From positions 1-64,000 of the forward strand of contig NC_065917.1 of NCBI RefSeq assembly GCF_905147045.1: DNA of 64,000 bases. The letters are read 5' to 3'. The translations under genes and the position numbers were made by a program. The notes below the pieces were generated by a model. That model saw only the letters and a program-made list of their open reading frames with translations, did not search any database and was not told the DNA's origin. Positions 11,578 to 22,040 of this stretch are shown here, piece by piece; positions within the stretch are counted from its first letter, which is position 1, and every line of letters starts with the position of its first letter. Origin of the DNA: Nymphalis io (Eukaryota; Arthropoda; Insecta; Lepidoptera; Nymphalidae).

Positions 11578-11954
11578 TATAGGGGCTATTGCTTCCCTAA
11601 CTATTTCGGAGGTTTCTTGAGTATCGTAATAAACTTGTTTATGCTTCAGGTGGAATGATTTATTTGAAATTTACACAGATATATATACAAAAATGACAAT
11701 TATTAATAACCAATAAACAATATTTACAGAAATTCGTCTCCAATAAAAAGTTTCACATTATAACCAACGAAATTGGATTATAATGTGAGTTACAATTTAA
11801 TTACCGGTTTACCAATCGGAAGGGCTATAACAAGAATAAAATTCTTTAAGAAAATTATGTACAAATAAAAACATTGGCTTTTCTACCAATAGCGAGTGAG
11901 TATGTAAGAACAATAATTATTTCTTACGAATTGTATGAGAGGTGAGGGGCGCAC
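11578..11954 (-). repeat. 5' LTR of the gypsy element, truncated
   Basis: This matches the last 375 or so bases of the LTR at 63173-63716. The LTR end reads CCCCTATA here (CCCCTACA in the other copy) and is followed on the minus strand by the primer-binding region TGGTGACC. The outer end is cut at 11954, inside the LTR, where SINE type 1 sequence begins. Confidence 0.75.
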
Positions 11955-12122
11955 ATATACTACTTTTCTTTTGTAAATACATACTTATACAGAAAATTAC
12001 ACTCAGACTCAGGACAAACAGACATGTTCATGCACACAAATGTCTGTCCTGGGTGGGAATCGAAACCACAACCTTCGGCGTGAAAAGGCAAGTATCTACC
12101 AACCGCGCCAAACGTCTAGTCA
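11955..12122 (-). mobile_element. SINE type 1, partial
   Basis: Minus-strand SINE with its tRNA-like head at 12122-12040 (B-box-like ggtttcgattcccacccagg) and part of the body. It is truncated at 11955 against the gypsy LTR. Its 5' side runs straight into a reversed 89-bp array. Confidence 0.7.
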
Positions 12123-12129
12123 AAATTAA

Positions 12130-12941
12130 ATCTTTTAATATAATCGTTCGGTAAGACCGACTCACTGTTTATGATCTCCTAGTACATTAACACTGTAATC
12201 CTATCTGAAACTAATTGACTCTTTTAATCTAATCGTTCGGTGAGACCGACTCACTGTTTATGATCTCCTGGTACATTAACACTGTAATCATAACTGGAAC
12301 TAATTGACTTTTTTAATCTAATCGTTCGGTGAGACCGTCTCACTGTTTATGATCTCCTGGTACATTAACACTGTAATCCTAACTGAAACTAATTGACTCT
12401 TTTAATCTAATCGTTCGGTGAGACCGACTCACTGTTTATGATCTCCTGGTACATTAACACTGTAATCCTAACTGAAACTAATTGATTCTTTTAATCTAAT
12501 CGTTCGGTGAGACCGACTCACTGTTTATGATCTCCTGGTACATTAACAATGTAATCCTAACTGGAACTAATTGACTCTTGTAATTTAATCGTTGGGTGAG
12601 ACCGACTCACTGTTTATGATCTCCTGGTACATTAACACTGTAATCATAACTGGAACTAATTGACTCTTTTAATCTAATCGTTCGGTGAGACCGACACACT
12701 GTTTATGATCTCCTGGTACATTAACACTGTAATCCTAACTGAAACTAATTGACTCTTTTAATCTAATCGTTCGGTGAGACCGACTCACTGTTTATGATCT
12801 CCTGGTACATTAACACTGTAATCCTAACTGGAACTAATTGACTCTTTTAATTTAATCGTTCGGTGAGACCGACTCACTGTTTATGATCTCCTGGTACATT
12901 AACACTGTAATTATAACTGGAACTAATTGACTCTTTTAATC
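12130..12941 (-). repeat. 89-bp minisatellite array, about 9 units, reverse orientation
   Basis: Nine units of the same monomer as at 6846-7438, read on the minus strand (gttcggtgagaccgactcac on the plus strand). Variant units (ttgggtgag, gacacactg) show point divergence between monomers. The reverse orientation relative to neighbouring GTPBP2 copy B implies an inversion or independent placement. Confidence 0.9.
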
Positions 12942-13160
12942 ATTGGCATTGTAAGAAATGTTAATCATCGCTCACATCATCAATGCGCCACCAACCTCGG
13001 GAACTAAGATGCTATGTCCCCCGTGCCTGTATTTACACTGGCTCACTCACCCTTCAAACCGGAACACAACAATACCGAGTACCGCTGGTCTGCGGTAGAA
13101 TATCTGACGAGGGGGTGGGACCTACCCGGACGGGCTCGCACAAAGCTCTCCCACCAGTAA
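12942..13160 (-). mobile_element. R300 retroposon, truncated
   Basis: Minus-strand copy, from the plus-strand motif cattggcattgtaagaaatg to tcccaccagtaa, directly upstream of GTPBP2 exon 4. It matches the full copy at 32928-33220 in copy C. Its A-rich 3' end is missing because the minisatellite joins at about 12941. Confidence 0.7.
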
Positions 13161-13217
13161 AAATATATCGTATTGTCACCCCGACACCTCAACACGTGCC
13201 CCCCCCCCCCACCGCAG

Positions 13218-13407
13218 CTGAAGTGGTGGCTGCGCTCGGGCGGTGGCGCGGCGGTGTACGTGGTGGGTGTGCGCGACTGAGGCGCGCTGCGCGGGCTGCG
13301 GGCGGGCGCGCTGCGGGACATGGCGCACGCGCTCGCCGCCGCGCTCGTGAGCGCGGGCCCGCCGCGTGGCGCCCGCGCGCGCCGTCGCCGAGGTGTACAT
13401 CCGCAAG
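13218..13407 (+). pseudogene. GTPBP2: GTPBP2-like, copy B, exon 4 (stop and frameshift)
   Basis: GC-rich exon preceded by a poly-C tract and cag and followed by gtgggc. It encodes LKW.LRSGGG.AVYVVGV, which matches the GTPBP2 block after exon 3. Compared with the intact exon in copy C (33273-33470, 66 codons) it is 8 bases shorter (6- and 2-base deletions). Codon TGC has become TGA after VRD, so it is doubly inactivated. Downstream it retains about 85 bases of intron that copy C lacks. Confidence 0.85.
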
Positions 13408-14424
13408 GTGGGCACGCCTGGAACTGGTACACCGAGGGGCCGCGAGGCCGCGATCGAGACGGAGATGGTTTGTCGATGTGTGCTTATAACGTTGCCATAG
13501 TACCCGCGTTCCCTGTTTTGGGAGATTTTCGGGACTTAATTAAAACTAAATAGGGTTATTAAATTTTACTTTTTAATGTTTATTATACATTTTTTTAATT
13601 ATAATATTTTTTTGTTATCCTCCTACACCCGAAAACCGTTGCATTGTTTTGTTTTTGTTTCCGTTATCAATAGTACTTCGGCATCTTTATATGGTACTGG
13701 ATTAGCGTTCTCCTCATAAAGAATGGTTGCCACATATATTTCTATGTTACCCTCTTGACTCGGAATCTAATAATATTATAAATTCATGAAGAATGTTAAA
13801 TCATGTTGTCGTTAGAAAACTATAAATAGGATAACGAATAAATTAAAATAACATATATACATATAACGAAGCACTTTAGTTTATTAATGGACTCCGTATT
13901 TATTTGTTTCATTGTCGACGAGTCGATATTTTTTATCGAATATCGGGACTTTTTTTAGCCGATGCTTTCAGCACTTACATGATAAATAATTATAGGTTAT
14001 GAATAATAAAAACTGGAAAATCATATTATCTTTAGGATTTTAATGCGATATAAGGTTCCGTCATGCTATGGCATAAATAAACATCACTGAGAAACTATAT
14101 TTTGAGACAAAATAGTCGTACTTACGCGTGAAAACACACGCCGGCAATTTTCTTCTTGCTGTCGCTTTAACATGAAATAATACGACACTGCACCATTGTA
14201 TAACCATCGATATGATATAAAGATTGTTTCTCGGCCTTTACACTAGATTAGAATCGTTTTCTAACATAAATATAAGCGAAAAATGAACATAAAACACAAT
14301 GAACGCACCAACTGTCAAGTTTGTTTCGCTACTTAAGTAACGAAACAAACACCAACACTGGTTACACGATAAGGGTCAAAAGATTTGATAATTCTATCTC
14401 TGTCTAAACCTGTCTACGCTACAG
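13408..14424 (+). other. Intron 4 of GTPBP2 copy B
   Basis: AT-rich and non-coding, near-identical to 33471-34320 in copy C apart from indels (for example an extra 50-60 bases near 14105-14160). I see no repeat or gene in it. The good conservation between copies B and C dates that duplication as recent. Confidence 0.6.
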
Positions 14425-14536
14425 TACGTACTCGGTTCGCAGCTGGCGGACACGCAGCAGAGCGTCGTGCTGCGGGTTGCAGTGATGGGGGCGAACGAGG
14501 CGGGCAAGTCGACGCTCATAGGCGTTCTCACTCAAG
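14425..14536 (+). pseudogene. GTPBP2: GTPBP2-like, copy B, exon 5 (P-loop)
   Basis: The exon lies between ctacag and gtacgt. It encodes LRVAVMGANEAGKSTLIGVL and ends TQG, the G1 (P-loop) segment GxxxxGKST of the GTPase domain. One difference from copy C puts V where C has E (QQSVVLRV). The exon itself is open, but exon 4 upstream is dead and exons 6 onward are not found next to it. Confidence 0.85.
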
Positions 14537-14593
14537 GTACGTTCGTTATTATCTTGTTGAAGTCGTGAGTTCTAGTAACTAAATTAAATATTG

Positions 14594-15019
14594 TAATGGG
14601 CTGGTGTCTGGTGGAGGATACTCTTTGGAAAAACAAGACTAATTGCTCTTACAAATGCGGTTTATTTTCCATCATGCGGGTGGTTACACTTAACAAATAG
14701 GCGAATGCACCTCTAAGTACGGAGCCAGCAGACTATCCCACCAGGTGGAAGTAGCCGGTAGCACTCGTATCTAGAAGCGAGTATTTTCTTAGAAAGCCTT
14801 CAAATAATGTCCCAGCAGGTGTGGAAGCACTATCTTGCAGCTATCAAGATCCCTAAGACTCGATACAAATATTTAAACACACCGAGCAGGTCATTATTCG
14901 TGAGCGAATCTTGCCAGCGCGTTTCAGCTTTGGTCGCGTATCGTAAAGCACCATCTAGTGATGAAAGGTTTAACTAAGTTCTATGGTTGGGTTTGAGATG
15001 GCGCTAGTTTCTTTGTTAT
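14594..15019. mobile_element. Unidentified 426-bp insertion with AATATTG direct repeats
   Basis: The corresponding place in copy C (34483-34489) has a single uninterrupted AATATTG. Here AATATTG occurs on both sides (14587-14593 and 15020-15026). The insert has no coding capacity and does not match anything else in the window. Size and flanking repeat would fit a solo LTR (if shifted, it begins TGTAATGGG), but it does not end in CA, so its class is open. Confidence 0.6.
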
Positions 15020-15035
15020 AATATTGAGTATTTAA

Positions 15036-15137
15036 TTACAGGCACAAGGGACATAACATCTTAGTTCCCAAGGTTGGTGGCGCATTGGCGATGTAAGCGA
15101 TGGTTAACATTTCTTGCAATGCCAATGTCTATGGGCG
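15036..15137 (+). mobile_element. R300 retroposon fragment
   Basis: The middle part of the unit (ggcacaagggacataacatc to atgggcgttgg). It is cut at 15137 by the LINE that follows. Confidence 0.6.
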
Positions 15138-15651
15138 TTGGCTATGGCCATACACTACGGGAGCCCCTAGGATGCGAAATAAGGTCATGACCAATCTGTA
15201 CAATGCGCTGTGCATCCGCTCTCGTGTATGCCTTCCTACATGACTTGGAATTTTTATTGTAGTTTGCATTCAGTGAGTCAATGTTAGATGTCCCGCTAAT
15301 GCAGCTGTTGATCCACGTGCGATAGTTAGATAGTTGTTGTGGCGTGAAAAAACGCCGCACCTTGTTCAGAACTCCGAGTTTTCGTGAAGCTGTTTTTATA
15401 ATAGCCTCGATGTAATTATATGCCCTTGGACTAAGGTCGCAGCGAACGTCCATTCCCAGCATGGCGATTTTGCTTTGTATCATCGGCGGTATGCCACAGA
15501 GGGAGTGATGAGGGTAAAATGGTGACTTTTTCGCTGTGAGAGCGCATACCTGTGTTTTCTTGGCATTAAACTCAACAAGATTATCAGAACCCCATTTGGC
15601 AATGAGCTCTAACGTCCTATCGAGTTCAATGACAAGATTCTCCCGCCTCTC

Positions 15652-16482
15652 CTAAGTTTCCGCCCGCCCAGCCACTGCGCGTCCGTGGTATTCACCATGC
15701 ACTGTACTATCATCTGCATAGCAATGTATGTTCCCAAGGGAGAGCATATCATTGATATGAAAAAGAAAGAGTGTGGGAGATAGCACAGATCCCTGGGGGA
15801 TCCCAGCATTCACTACATAGAATTGTGAAGCGCAACCATCTAATAAAACACGAAGGCTACGCTTGTGTAGGAAGCTGGCAATCCAGGTGCATAGCTGAGC
15901 AGGCAGACCATATGCCGGCAGCTTGGAGAGAAGACTTCTGTGCCAGACCCTGTCGAAAGCCTTGGAGATATCGAGGCTGACAGCCAACGATTCTCCATGC
16001 TTGTCGATAGCTTCACCCCAGAGGTGTGTTACGTACGCTAGAAGATCACCTGTGGACCGTTTTGGTCGAAACCCGTACTGACGATCATTAATTAGACAGT
16101 GATCTTCTAGGTAATGGATCAGTTGGTTGTTTAGAATCCGTTCAATCACCTTACAAAGTACTGAGGTGATAGCTATTGGTCGATAATTTGCCGGGTCAGA
16201 CCGATCCCCTTTTTTGGGAACCGCTTGCACATTAGCTCTTCTCCAAGCCTCCGGCACACATCCCGAAGAAAGAGAAAGTTGGAACAGGCGCGTTAACACA
16301 GGAGACAGCTCCGCCGCGCACTTCTTCAGCACAATGGCTGGTTTTCCATCAGGACCGCTAGCTTTCCGTATATCAAGTGATTGCAGCTCCGCACGCACAT
16401 CACGTTGCCTGATTTTGATGTCAGGCATCGTGTGGCCACATGAAGGTATTGTTGGTGGCTGCGCACTACAATCATCGATCAC
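15652..16482 (-). pseudogene. LINE family J reverse transcriptase core
   Basis: A 276-residue open stretch with ASGPDGKPA, VPKKGD, NYRPIAITSV, DISKAFDRVWH, GIPQGSVLSPTLF and the catalytic CYADDSTV. These are RT blocks 1 to 5 in the usual order of Jockey-like LINEs. It stops at a TAG (GAG in the related copy at 5752-6690), after which the same frame continues into the thumb. It is part of a dead element, but the catalytic core residues are intact. Confidence 0.85.
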
Positions 16483-17057
16483 AGAGTTGTCGGCAACCTA
16501 GTAAGAAGAGTTTAGCCAGGAGGTCGGCTTTCTCCTGCGCACTGTGAGCTAGCGATCCGTCCGGATTTCTGAGCGGTGGCAGCGAAGGTTGGCAGAAATT
16601 GTTTTGCACAGACTTGGTCAGACGCCAGAAGCTACGGGAGCCCCTAGGATGCGAAATAAGGTCATGACCAATCTGTACAATGCGCTGTGCATCCGCTCTC
16701 GTGTATGCCTTCCTACAGGACTTGGAATTTTTATTGTAATTTGCTTTTAGTGAGTCAATGTTAGATGCCCCGCTAATGCAGCCGTTGATTCACGTGCGAT
16801 ATGCCGCCTGCTTAGATGATACAGCGTCGGCACATTCACGAGTGAACCAACGGTTACGCGTACCCCTATTGATGAGATCTGAGGTAGGAATGTAGTATTC
16901 CATTCCTAACATGATCTCATCAGCAACAGCAGCGGCACTAGCTGTCGGGTCATTCCCACTGAAGCGACGTTCCTTCCAAGGGACTGACGCATAGTAATCG
17001 CGCATACCGTCCCAATCTGCCGACTTATAGTGCTTTGGCACTATAAGTCGGCAGCAG

Positions 17058-17705
17058 CTACAAGTCGCGGCAGCAAACGCGACGTTTGCATACCGCTGAT
17101 GGCGGCAGCTTGGCCTGTGGCACTTTGGTAGATATAAGGCTGTGATCCGAAGAACCAAGTGGAGCTTGAACCACAACCTGATATTCCACCGGGTGAGAAG
17201 TCAGCAGAAGATCCAGTAGAGAAGGCGCTTGCCCATCAATGTCTGGGATCCTGGTGGGCTGATCAACCAGTTGGGTCAAGTCGTGTGTGAGAGCAAAAGC
17301 ATGAGCAGTTCTTCCAGCATGGTCAGTTTTGAGGGATTTCAACCATGATTCATGGTGAGCATTAAAATCCCCCAAAAACACCAATTCCGCGTTAGGAAAC
17401 TGCTCTTGCGCAGCATCTGTCACCCGACTAAGATGGTCAAATAATCGGCTTGTCTCCAAGTCACCATTGTGAGATCTGTAGAGGCACACGTAGACTCGAC
17501 TCTGACGAACCAGGTCCACACGTACCACCAACATGGAGAAGGAGGGGTCCTCCAAGCAGCGCAATCGGTGATAACAAACACCCGCCCTGACGAACAAGCA
17601 TACTCCGGCTTTCCCTTTAAAAGATTCTTCTAGCATGTAGCCGGGATTGTTAAGGTAGCTGGTGTCGGCAGGGCGGAGTATTTGCGTCTCCGTGAGAAAC
17701 AGCAT
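17058..17705 (-). pseudogene. LINE family J endonuclease
   Basis: The frame has LTETQIL, VCLFVRAGV, LVFLGDFNAHHESW and LGSSDHSLI, the conserved sites of the LINE AP-like endonuclease that nicks target DNA. About 30 N-terminal residues are missing. The C-terminal end leaves frame at the palindrome at 17018-17053, after which the spacer continues in another frame to 16790. Confidence 0.8.
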
Positions 17706-17712
17706 TGATTAT

Positions 17713-17815
17713 AATTGAAACTAATTGACTCTTTTAATCTAACTGTTCGGTGAAACCGTCTCACTGTTTATGTTCTCCTGGTACATTAACAACGTAATCC
17801 TAATTCTAAATGTTT
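17713..17815 (-). repeat. Single 89-bp minisatellite unit
   Basis: One reversed, slightly diverged monomer (aactgttcggtgaaaccgtc; tgttctcctggtacattaac). It joins the LINE 5' end to a SINE type 1 fragment, so the minisatellite and SINE travel together here as at 31083-31905. Confidence 0.7.
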
Positions 17816-17960
17816 GAAACTAATAATAATAATATCCTGGGACATTTTTCACACACGGCCATCTGATCCCAAATTAAGCTTGTACAAAACTCGTGCTATG
17901 GAAACCTGACAACTGATATACTACATATACAACTTTTCTTTTGTAAATACATACTTATAG
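17816..17960 (-). mobile_element. SINE type 1, 3' part
   Basis: Minus-strand 3' body with the (TAA)n end at 17822-17835 and cctgggacatttttcacaca. The tRNA-like head is absent. It runs into the 3' end of the next LINE fragment. Confidence 0.65.
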
Positions 17961-18001
17961 GTTACATTTTCTGTATAAAGGAATCGGAATTGATCTCTAT
18001 C

Positions 18002-18921
18002 TGATAAGGAAAAGGAATTGATCTCCAGATCGTCGTCGTCCTCTTCACCGATGCCCGCATCGGCGCTGATGGTCGGCGACAGTAGGGACTCACGAGGTAA
18101 CGGACGCCCCTCAGGTGGTCTGGCATGCAGCGGTGCTATACCGTGGAGGTGTACGCTCGCACTGCTATATCTGCCTTAGCAAATAGCGAGCGAGCGAGCT
18201 TGTGGACGAACTCCTCCACGGTGGGTGTCCTGGTGTCTCTATGGATGACATCATTTCTGACGTACTTTGGAGCTCCTACAATCAAGCGTAGGCATCGGTT
18301 CTGTTGGATCTGAATCCTCCGCTTCTGGTACGCTGAGCAGAGTGCGTACCTGGCGGGGGCCGCATACGTCAGGCGCGAGCGGACGTAGGCACCGTAGACC
18401 CTCAGTCTGGTCTTCAACGGAAGCCGCGACGTGAAGAGGGTGTGCAGCTTAGACCGGGCAGCCGCGGCATGACTCACCACCTTGTTAACGGTGGGTATCA
18501 TGCGCAGCCTGCGGTCCAAGTGACACCCCAAGTAGCAGACTGAGGTCTGCCATCCCACTTCCTGGCCTCGGAAGGTGAGCCGACGCATCGGCTTATCAGC
18601 ACCGACAAGCAGAGCGGCCGTCTTACCAACGTTGACAGCCATCCTCCACTTGTCTAGCCAATCCGGTATCAGATCCAACACGCGTTGCATCCTGTTTATG
18701 GCGACGATCTGGTGGTAGGACGTTCCCCTCTGGCGCATGCTTACACAAACTCCATCGAGTGCCGCTACATGGCGCTGGCGTTCCGGAAACGATTCCATAA
18801 CGTAGTCTCGAACGTATACCACTAGATGGCGTTGACCGAAATAATTCACCCGGTTGCGACACGGCCATCCTGCTTGCACACGCCCACGTGTGATTGTTAA
18901 CCTGCCGACAAAACATACCAC
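18002..18921 (-). pseudogene. LINE reverse transcriptase C-terminal half, a different Jockey-like family
   Basis: On the minus strand the frame reads LDKWRMAVNVGKTAALLVGA, then VCYLGCHLDRRL, then RLRVYGAYVRSRLTYAAPAR and QNRCLRLIVGAP, the thumb and C-terminal region downstream of the RT active site. The frame stays open through an acidic end (EEDDDDLEINS). The catalytic palm is missing; upstream residues (18921-18790) do not look like RT and may be fused unrelated sequence. Confidence 0.7.
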
Positions 18922-19482
18922 AGGAAAACCTTGTTCTGCTCGGCCACTTCTGACATTACATACACATCGGATAAATAAAGAAACTCTTAGATCACTACAG
19001 TTTAATTTCTATTAACAACTCAACTTCAACTCTACTTTAAAACAATATCGAACAATAGGAATTCAAAATAATCAAAATTACAATTACAGTCAAGATCACC
19101 ACGCCAGGCCAGATACCACATTCATTTTATTCCACATTAACACTATACTGCAACATTATCTTTAAAGTTTACAAAACTCTACGAGTAAAAACCTCTAGCG
19201 CCACGGCTCTAGCCGACTGGCAATCACATTGCCCTGCCGCATCCACCGCGTGGATCGAAAACTTGCATGTGTCCATGTGTATCACCCCGTGACTACACAC
19301 CATTGTGGTCTCTCTTAGACCCCGACCTCCGCCTGAGTTAAACGCGCACCGCGCACCCACGGTCTACTTGAGTTGCCTCAAGAGTTACCGACTTCTACCG
19401 GGCTACGACTACGTAATAACTACAGGTACGATCGAATGCAATACGGCCGCTAGCACCCCTTACTCGTCTACACACATTAAGC
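18922..19482. other. Unassigned non-coding stretch
   Basis: AT-rich to 19180, then GC-richer (cgccacggctctagccgact). I find no motif, repeat copy or credible ORF. It could be a flank or LTR-like end of a lost element, but nothing in the window repeats it. Confidence 0.3.
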
Positions 19483-20255
19483 TTACTCGTCAATACCGTT
19501 ACAGCTGTCATCAACATCAACTGGTAAATGACCTGCTGACATTTTTCTTAATCGTCTAAACCGAAATCGTCGGTATATTGATGAAATGTATTGTTCCCAT
19601 AGATGTTTTTTTCCTGATATATCTAATATGGGAATATTATTTTCATCCGTAAGTTGGTGAGTCGTCTTTTTGTGTCCTACCAAAGATTTTATTTCCTTAT
19701 GCAGGTTAAATGCATCATGTTTAGCATAAAGGTCCTCCACAAAATCACACTTGAACTGATACCAAGCATCTCTAGCATAACGAACTTCACGCCGAATTAT
19801 CTTATCAATCTCAGTATACTTGCTATTGTCGGAATTCTTGTAGATTCTCCTTTCTTCGATAAGATCATATATTTTTTCTGTCATCCCACTCTGCTTAGGA
19901 ATCCAATCTCTTTTCAAGTGTGTCTTATTGATGTTTAATATTTTGTTCTTCATTAAACACCACTCTTCCTCCACCGTACGCATTATCCCAGGTTTCTCAT
20001 CTGCTGCCCACTCGTTTATTTCTTTCGCCACTTTATCTTGGACGTTAAGTTCTTTAAGTTTCCTCACGTCTATTGCGTGGTACTGTGTTCTCTTCTTTAG
20101 TTGTTTGAGTCTACATGATATTAACATGGTTCGGTTTGATTTTGGTACTAAGTTAACAGGTGCATTAATGTATTTTGTGTTTATGATTACTCCCACTCCA
20201 TACTTGTTGGAGCTATCCTCGGAACCAGAGTAATACATGGTGTAATTATTATCTA
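19483..20255 (-). pseudogene. RTE-type LINE endonuclease, part 2
   Basis: The frame continues the endonuclease that begins at 21858-21564 on the other side of the Helitron: YYSGSEDSSNKYGVGVIIN followed by LISCRLK. It then lacks roughly half of the domain and resumes with VRKLKELNVQDKV and IPKQSGMTEKIYDLIEERR, a region typical of the segment before RT in RTE elements. No RT follows; the frame loses identity near 19560. Confidence 0.7.
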
Positions 20256-21563
20256 CTAGCTGGTGCCCGCGACTTCGTCTACGCAGGATTAGTATTTGGA
20301 GTAGCTTATATTAGCGTGGCGTAGAAAAGAACTAACATTATGACATAAATATTTTTTGAGTCGCATTTGAAAAATATAACTGCTTGACAATATTTTAACA
20401 TAAGAAAATTGGCAATATAATAAATATACGGTAATTAGGCACTGCAGAACCCTGATCATAGGCCTATAGTTATCTAGCTACTGCAGTATGCTCTTATAAA
20501 CTATATTTAACGATTTTTTTCCTTCAGCATAAACATGCAGATTTTTTTGCTTTGGAAACACGTGAGCAAGCCACATAGAGCTGACCGTGAGAAAAACATG
20601 GCGTGCCTAAATGTATGCCTGCTACCTTTAAGGTTTGCTCCTGCGATTTGTTGATCGTCATTGAAAATTCGACTTTTAACGGGAACTGCAGGCGTTTAAA
20701 ATTGAATGGCAAGTTATTGGGTATGATTGGGATGCGCGGTATAAGAACACTGTCTCCCTTGGCTTCTCCAGTTAAAATTGTGGCCTTCACAATGTGCCTT
20801 CCTAGTTCAGTAACTCGCATTGATATACATCACGTTATTTACAATATTATAAATCAACCAAAAAAGGACCAATTACTAACCTACCTACAACCTCTGTAAT
20901 TTACAAAAAAAAGAAGGAATTCGGTATAATGAACAGGTAAGTAACCTATATCTATTAATTTAAATAAAAATAAAGTATCTTATTTAAGTGTAACTCCTAA
21001 CCAAAAAAAAAACTGCCAATACCTAATCTTGGGCCTATATTACTTGAAGCACAATCCGTTTTTAAAAAATCGCTATAACCATGAAAATTCGCAAAACGGA
21101 GACAACAGTCAACGATGTCTGCCCTCGCGCTTCTGCCCGCGTTCGGGTCGCGCACTCAGCGATGAGCGCCTTCTTCCCCCACACAAGTGCGTCGCACCGC
21201 CCGCCACCGCCGCCGGAGGCGAACCGCGCCGTACCGCTCGCTACACCGCACCCGTAGTATCGCGCATTTAAACTAAATGATGTCTATCATACATTACATA
21301 ATTATGTGTAACTAACGTTTATGGCAGCGCACGCCAGAATAGCTCGCAGGAAGGTAGGTTTTTTCCTAGTTACTTGACATTTAATGTCATATTTTGGACA
21401 GCTCACACAATATCTTTATATAAATTGTAGCCTATGTGTTATTCTGATGTATAAGCTATATTATTGGAAAGTTTAATTGAAATCCATTCAGTAGTTTTTG
21501 CGTGAAAGAGTAACAAACATCCATCCACACATACAAACTTTCACGTTTATAATAGTAGTAGGA
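20256..21563 (-). mobile_element. Helitron, internally deleted, 1308 bp
   Basis: On the minus strand it starts TCCTACTACTATTATAAACG, the typical lepidopteran Helitron 5' end (TC). It finishes with a GC-rich hairpin region (gaagtcgcgggcacc) followed by CTAG, the CTRR-type 3' end. It sits between host A and T. Removing it restores the RTE endonuclease frame exactly. Inside is only the C-terminal piece of the Pif1-like helicase (20820-20524); Rep and the helicase N-terminus are gone, so it is non-autonomous. Confidence 0.85.
20524..20820 (-). pseudogene. Helitron Pif1-like helicase, C-terminal fragment
   Basis: 98 residues: MRVTELGRHIVKATILTGEA, then IPRIPIIP, FPLKVEFSMTINKSQEQTLK and FSHGQLYVACSRVSK. 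These are helicase motifs V and VI as found at the end of Helitron RepHel proteins. The upstream helicase and Rep domains are absent from the element. Confidence 0.85.
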
Positions 21564-22040
21564 TTTGGTGTTTACCTTTGCCTATCCATCTAATCTCACT
21601 TAGTCCCATGATGTTAATCTTCATTCGTTGCATTTCTTTGCAGACATTGTAGACTTTTTCAGGACTCTTCAAGCTTCTGACGTTCCACGTTCCTATCTTC
21701 ATTTGTTGTTTTTTCCACCTGGAGATTCTTAGCACCCCTGTCCCATCTAAGGGACGCCAGGAACTCGGGGCCATTTCTTTCTTAGACGTTTCCATAAAGC
21801 TGACGATAACTAGGGAATAATAGTGCAGTGGTTTCCCCTTGCCTTCTGCACCAGACATTTTAGAGGTTACTTGTACCTCAAGGTCGCTGTTTCCCTTTTT
21901 CCAATCATGGTGCGTATGGTTATACCGCCATTGATCGGTCGCCAGAGCCTCGTCTGTTATCTAGCAGGGAGCACCACGTGCAGGTGAGGTTGGCAATTGG
22001 GTCGGTTTAGATGGTAGTTCCGTTCCCCCCTTACCCCCCT
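21564..22040 (-). pseudogene. RTE-type LINE, 5' region and endonuclease start
   Basis: The endonuclease begins MKIGTWNVRSLKSPEKV and MKINIMGLSEIRWIGKGKH, the N-terminal signature of RTE-type endonucleases, and is cut at 21564 by the Helitron. Upstream (22040-21860) is the GC-richer 5' region (on the minus strand ggggtaaggggggaacggaac, then gacgaggctctggcgaccg). The element continues at 20255-19483. Confidence 0.75.

Larger units (their letters stand above)
15139..17705 (-). mobile_element. LINE family J, rearranged copy
   Basis: Order on the minus strand is endonuclease (17705-17058), spacer (17050-16500), RT fingers and palm (16482-15652), then thumb (15650-15310). A second copy of part of the spacer (15310-15157, equal to 16801-16632) is fused after the thumb in place of the true C-terminus. 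The 5' end is truncated within the endonuclease and abuts a minisatellite unit. Frame lesions: GAG to TAG near 15656, a shift near 16498 and a fold-back insertion at 17018-17053. Confidence 0.75.

Noticed and set aside
12983..13489. Long GC-rich open frame of 168 residues
   Set aside because: It crosses the R300 repeat and reads GTPBP2 exon 4 partly in a wrong frame; arginine- and alanine-rich sequence here reflects GC content.
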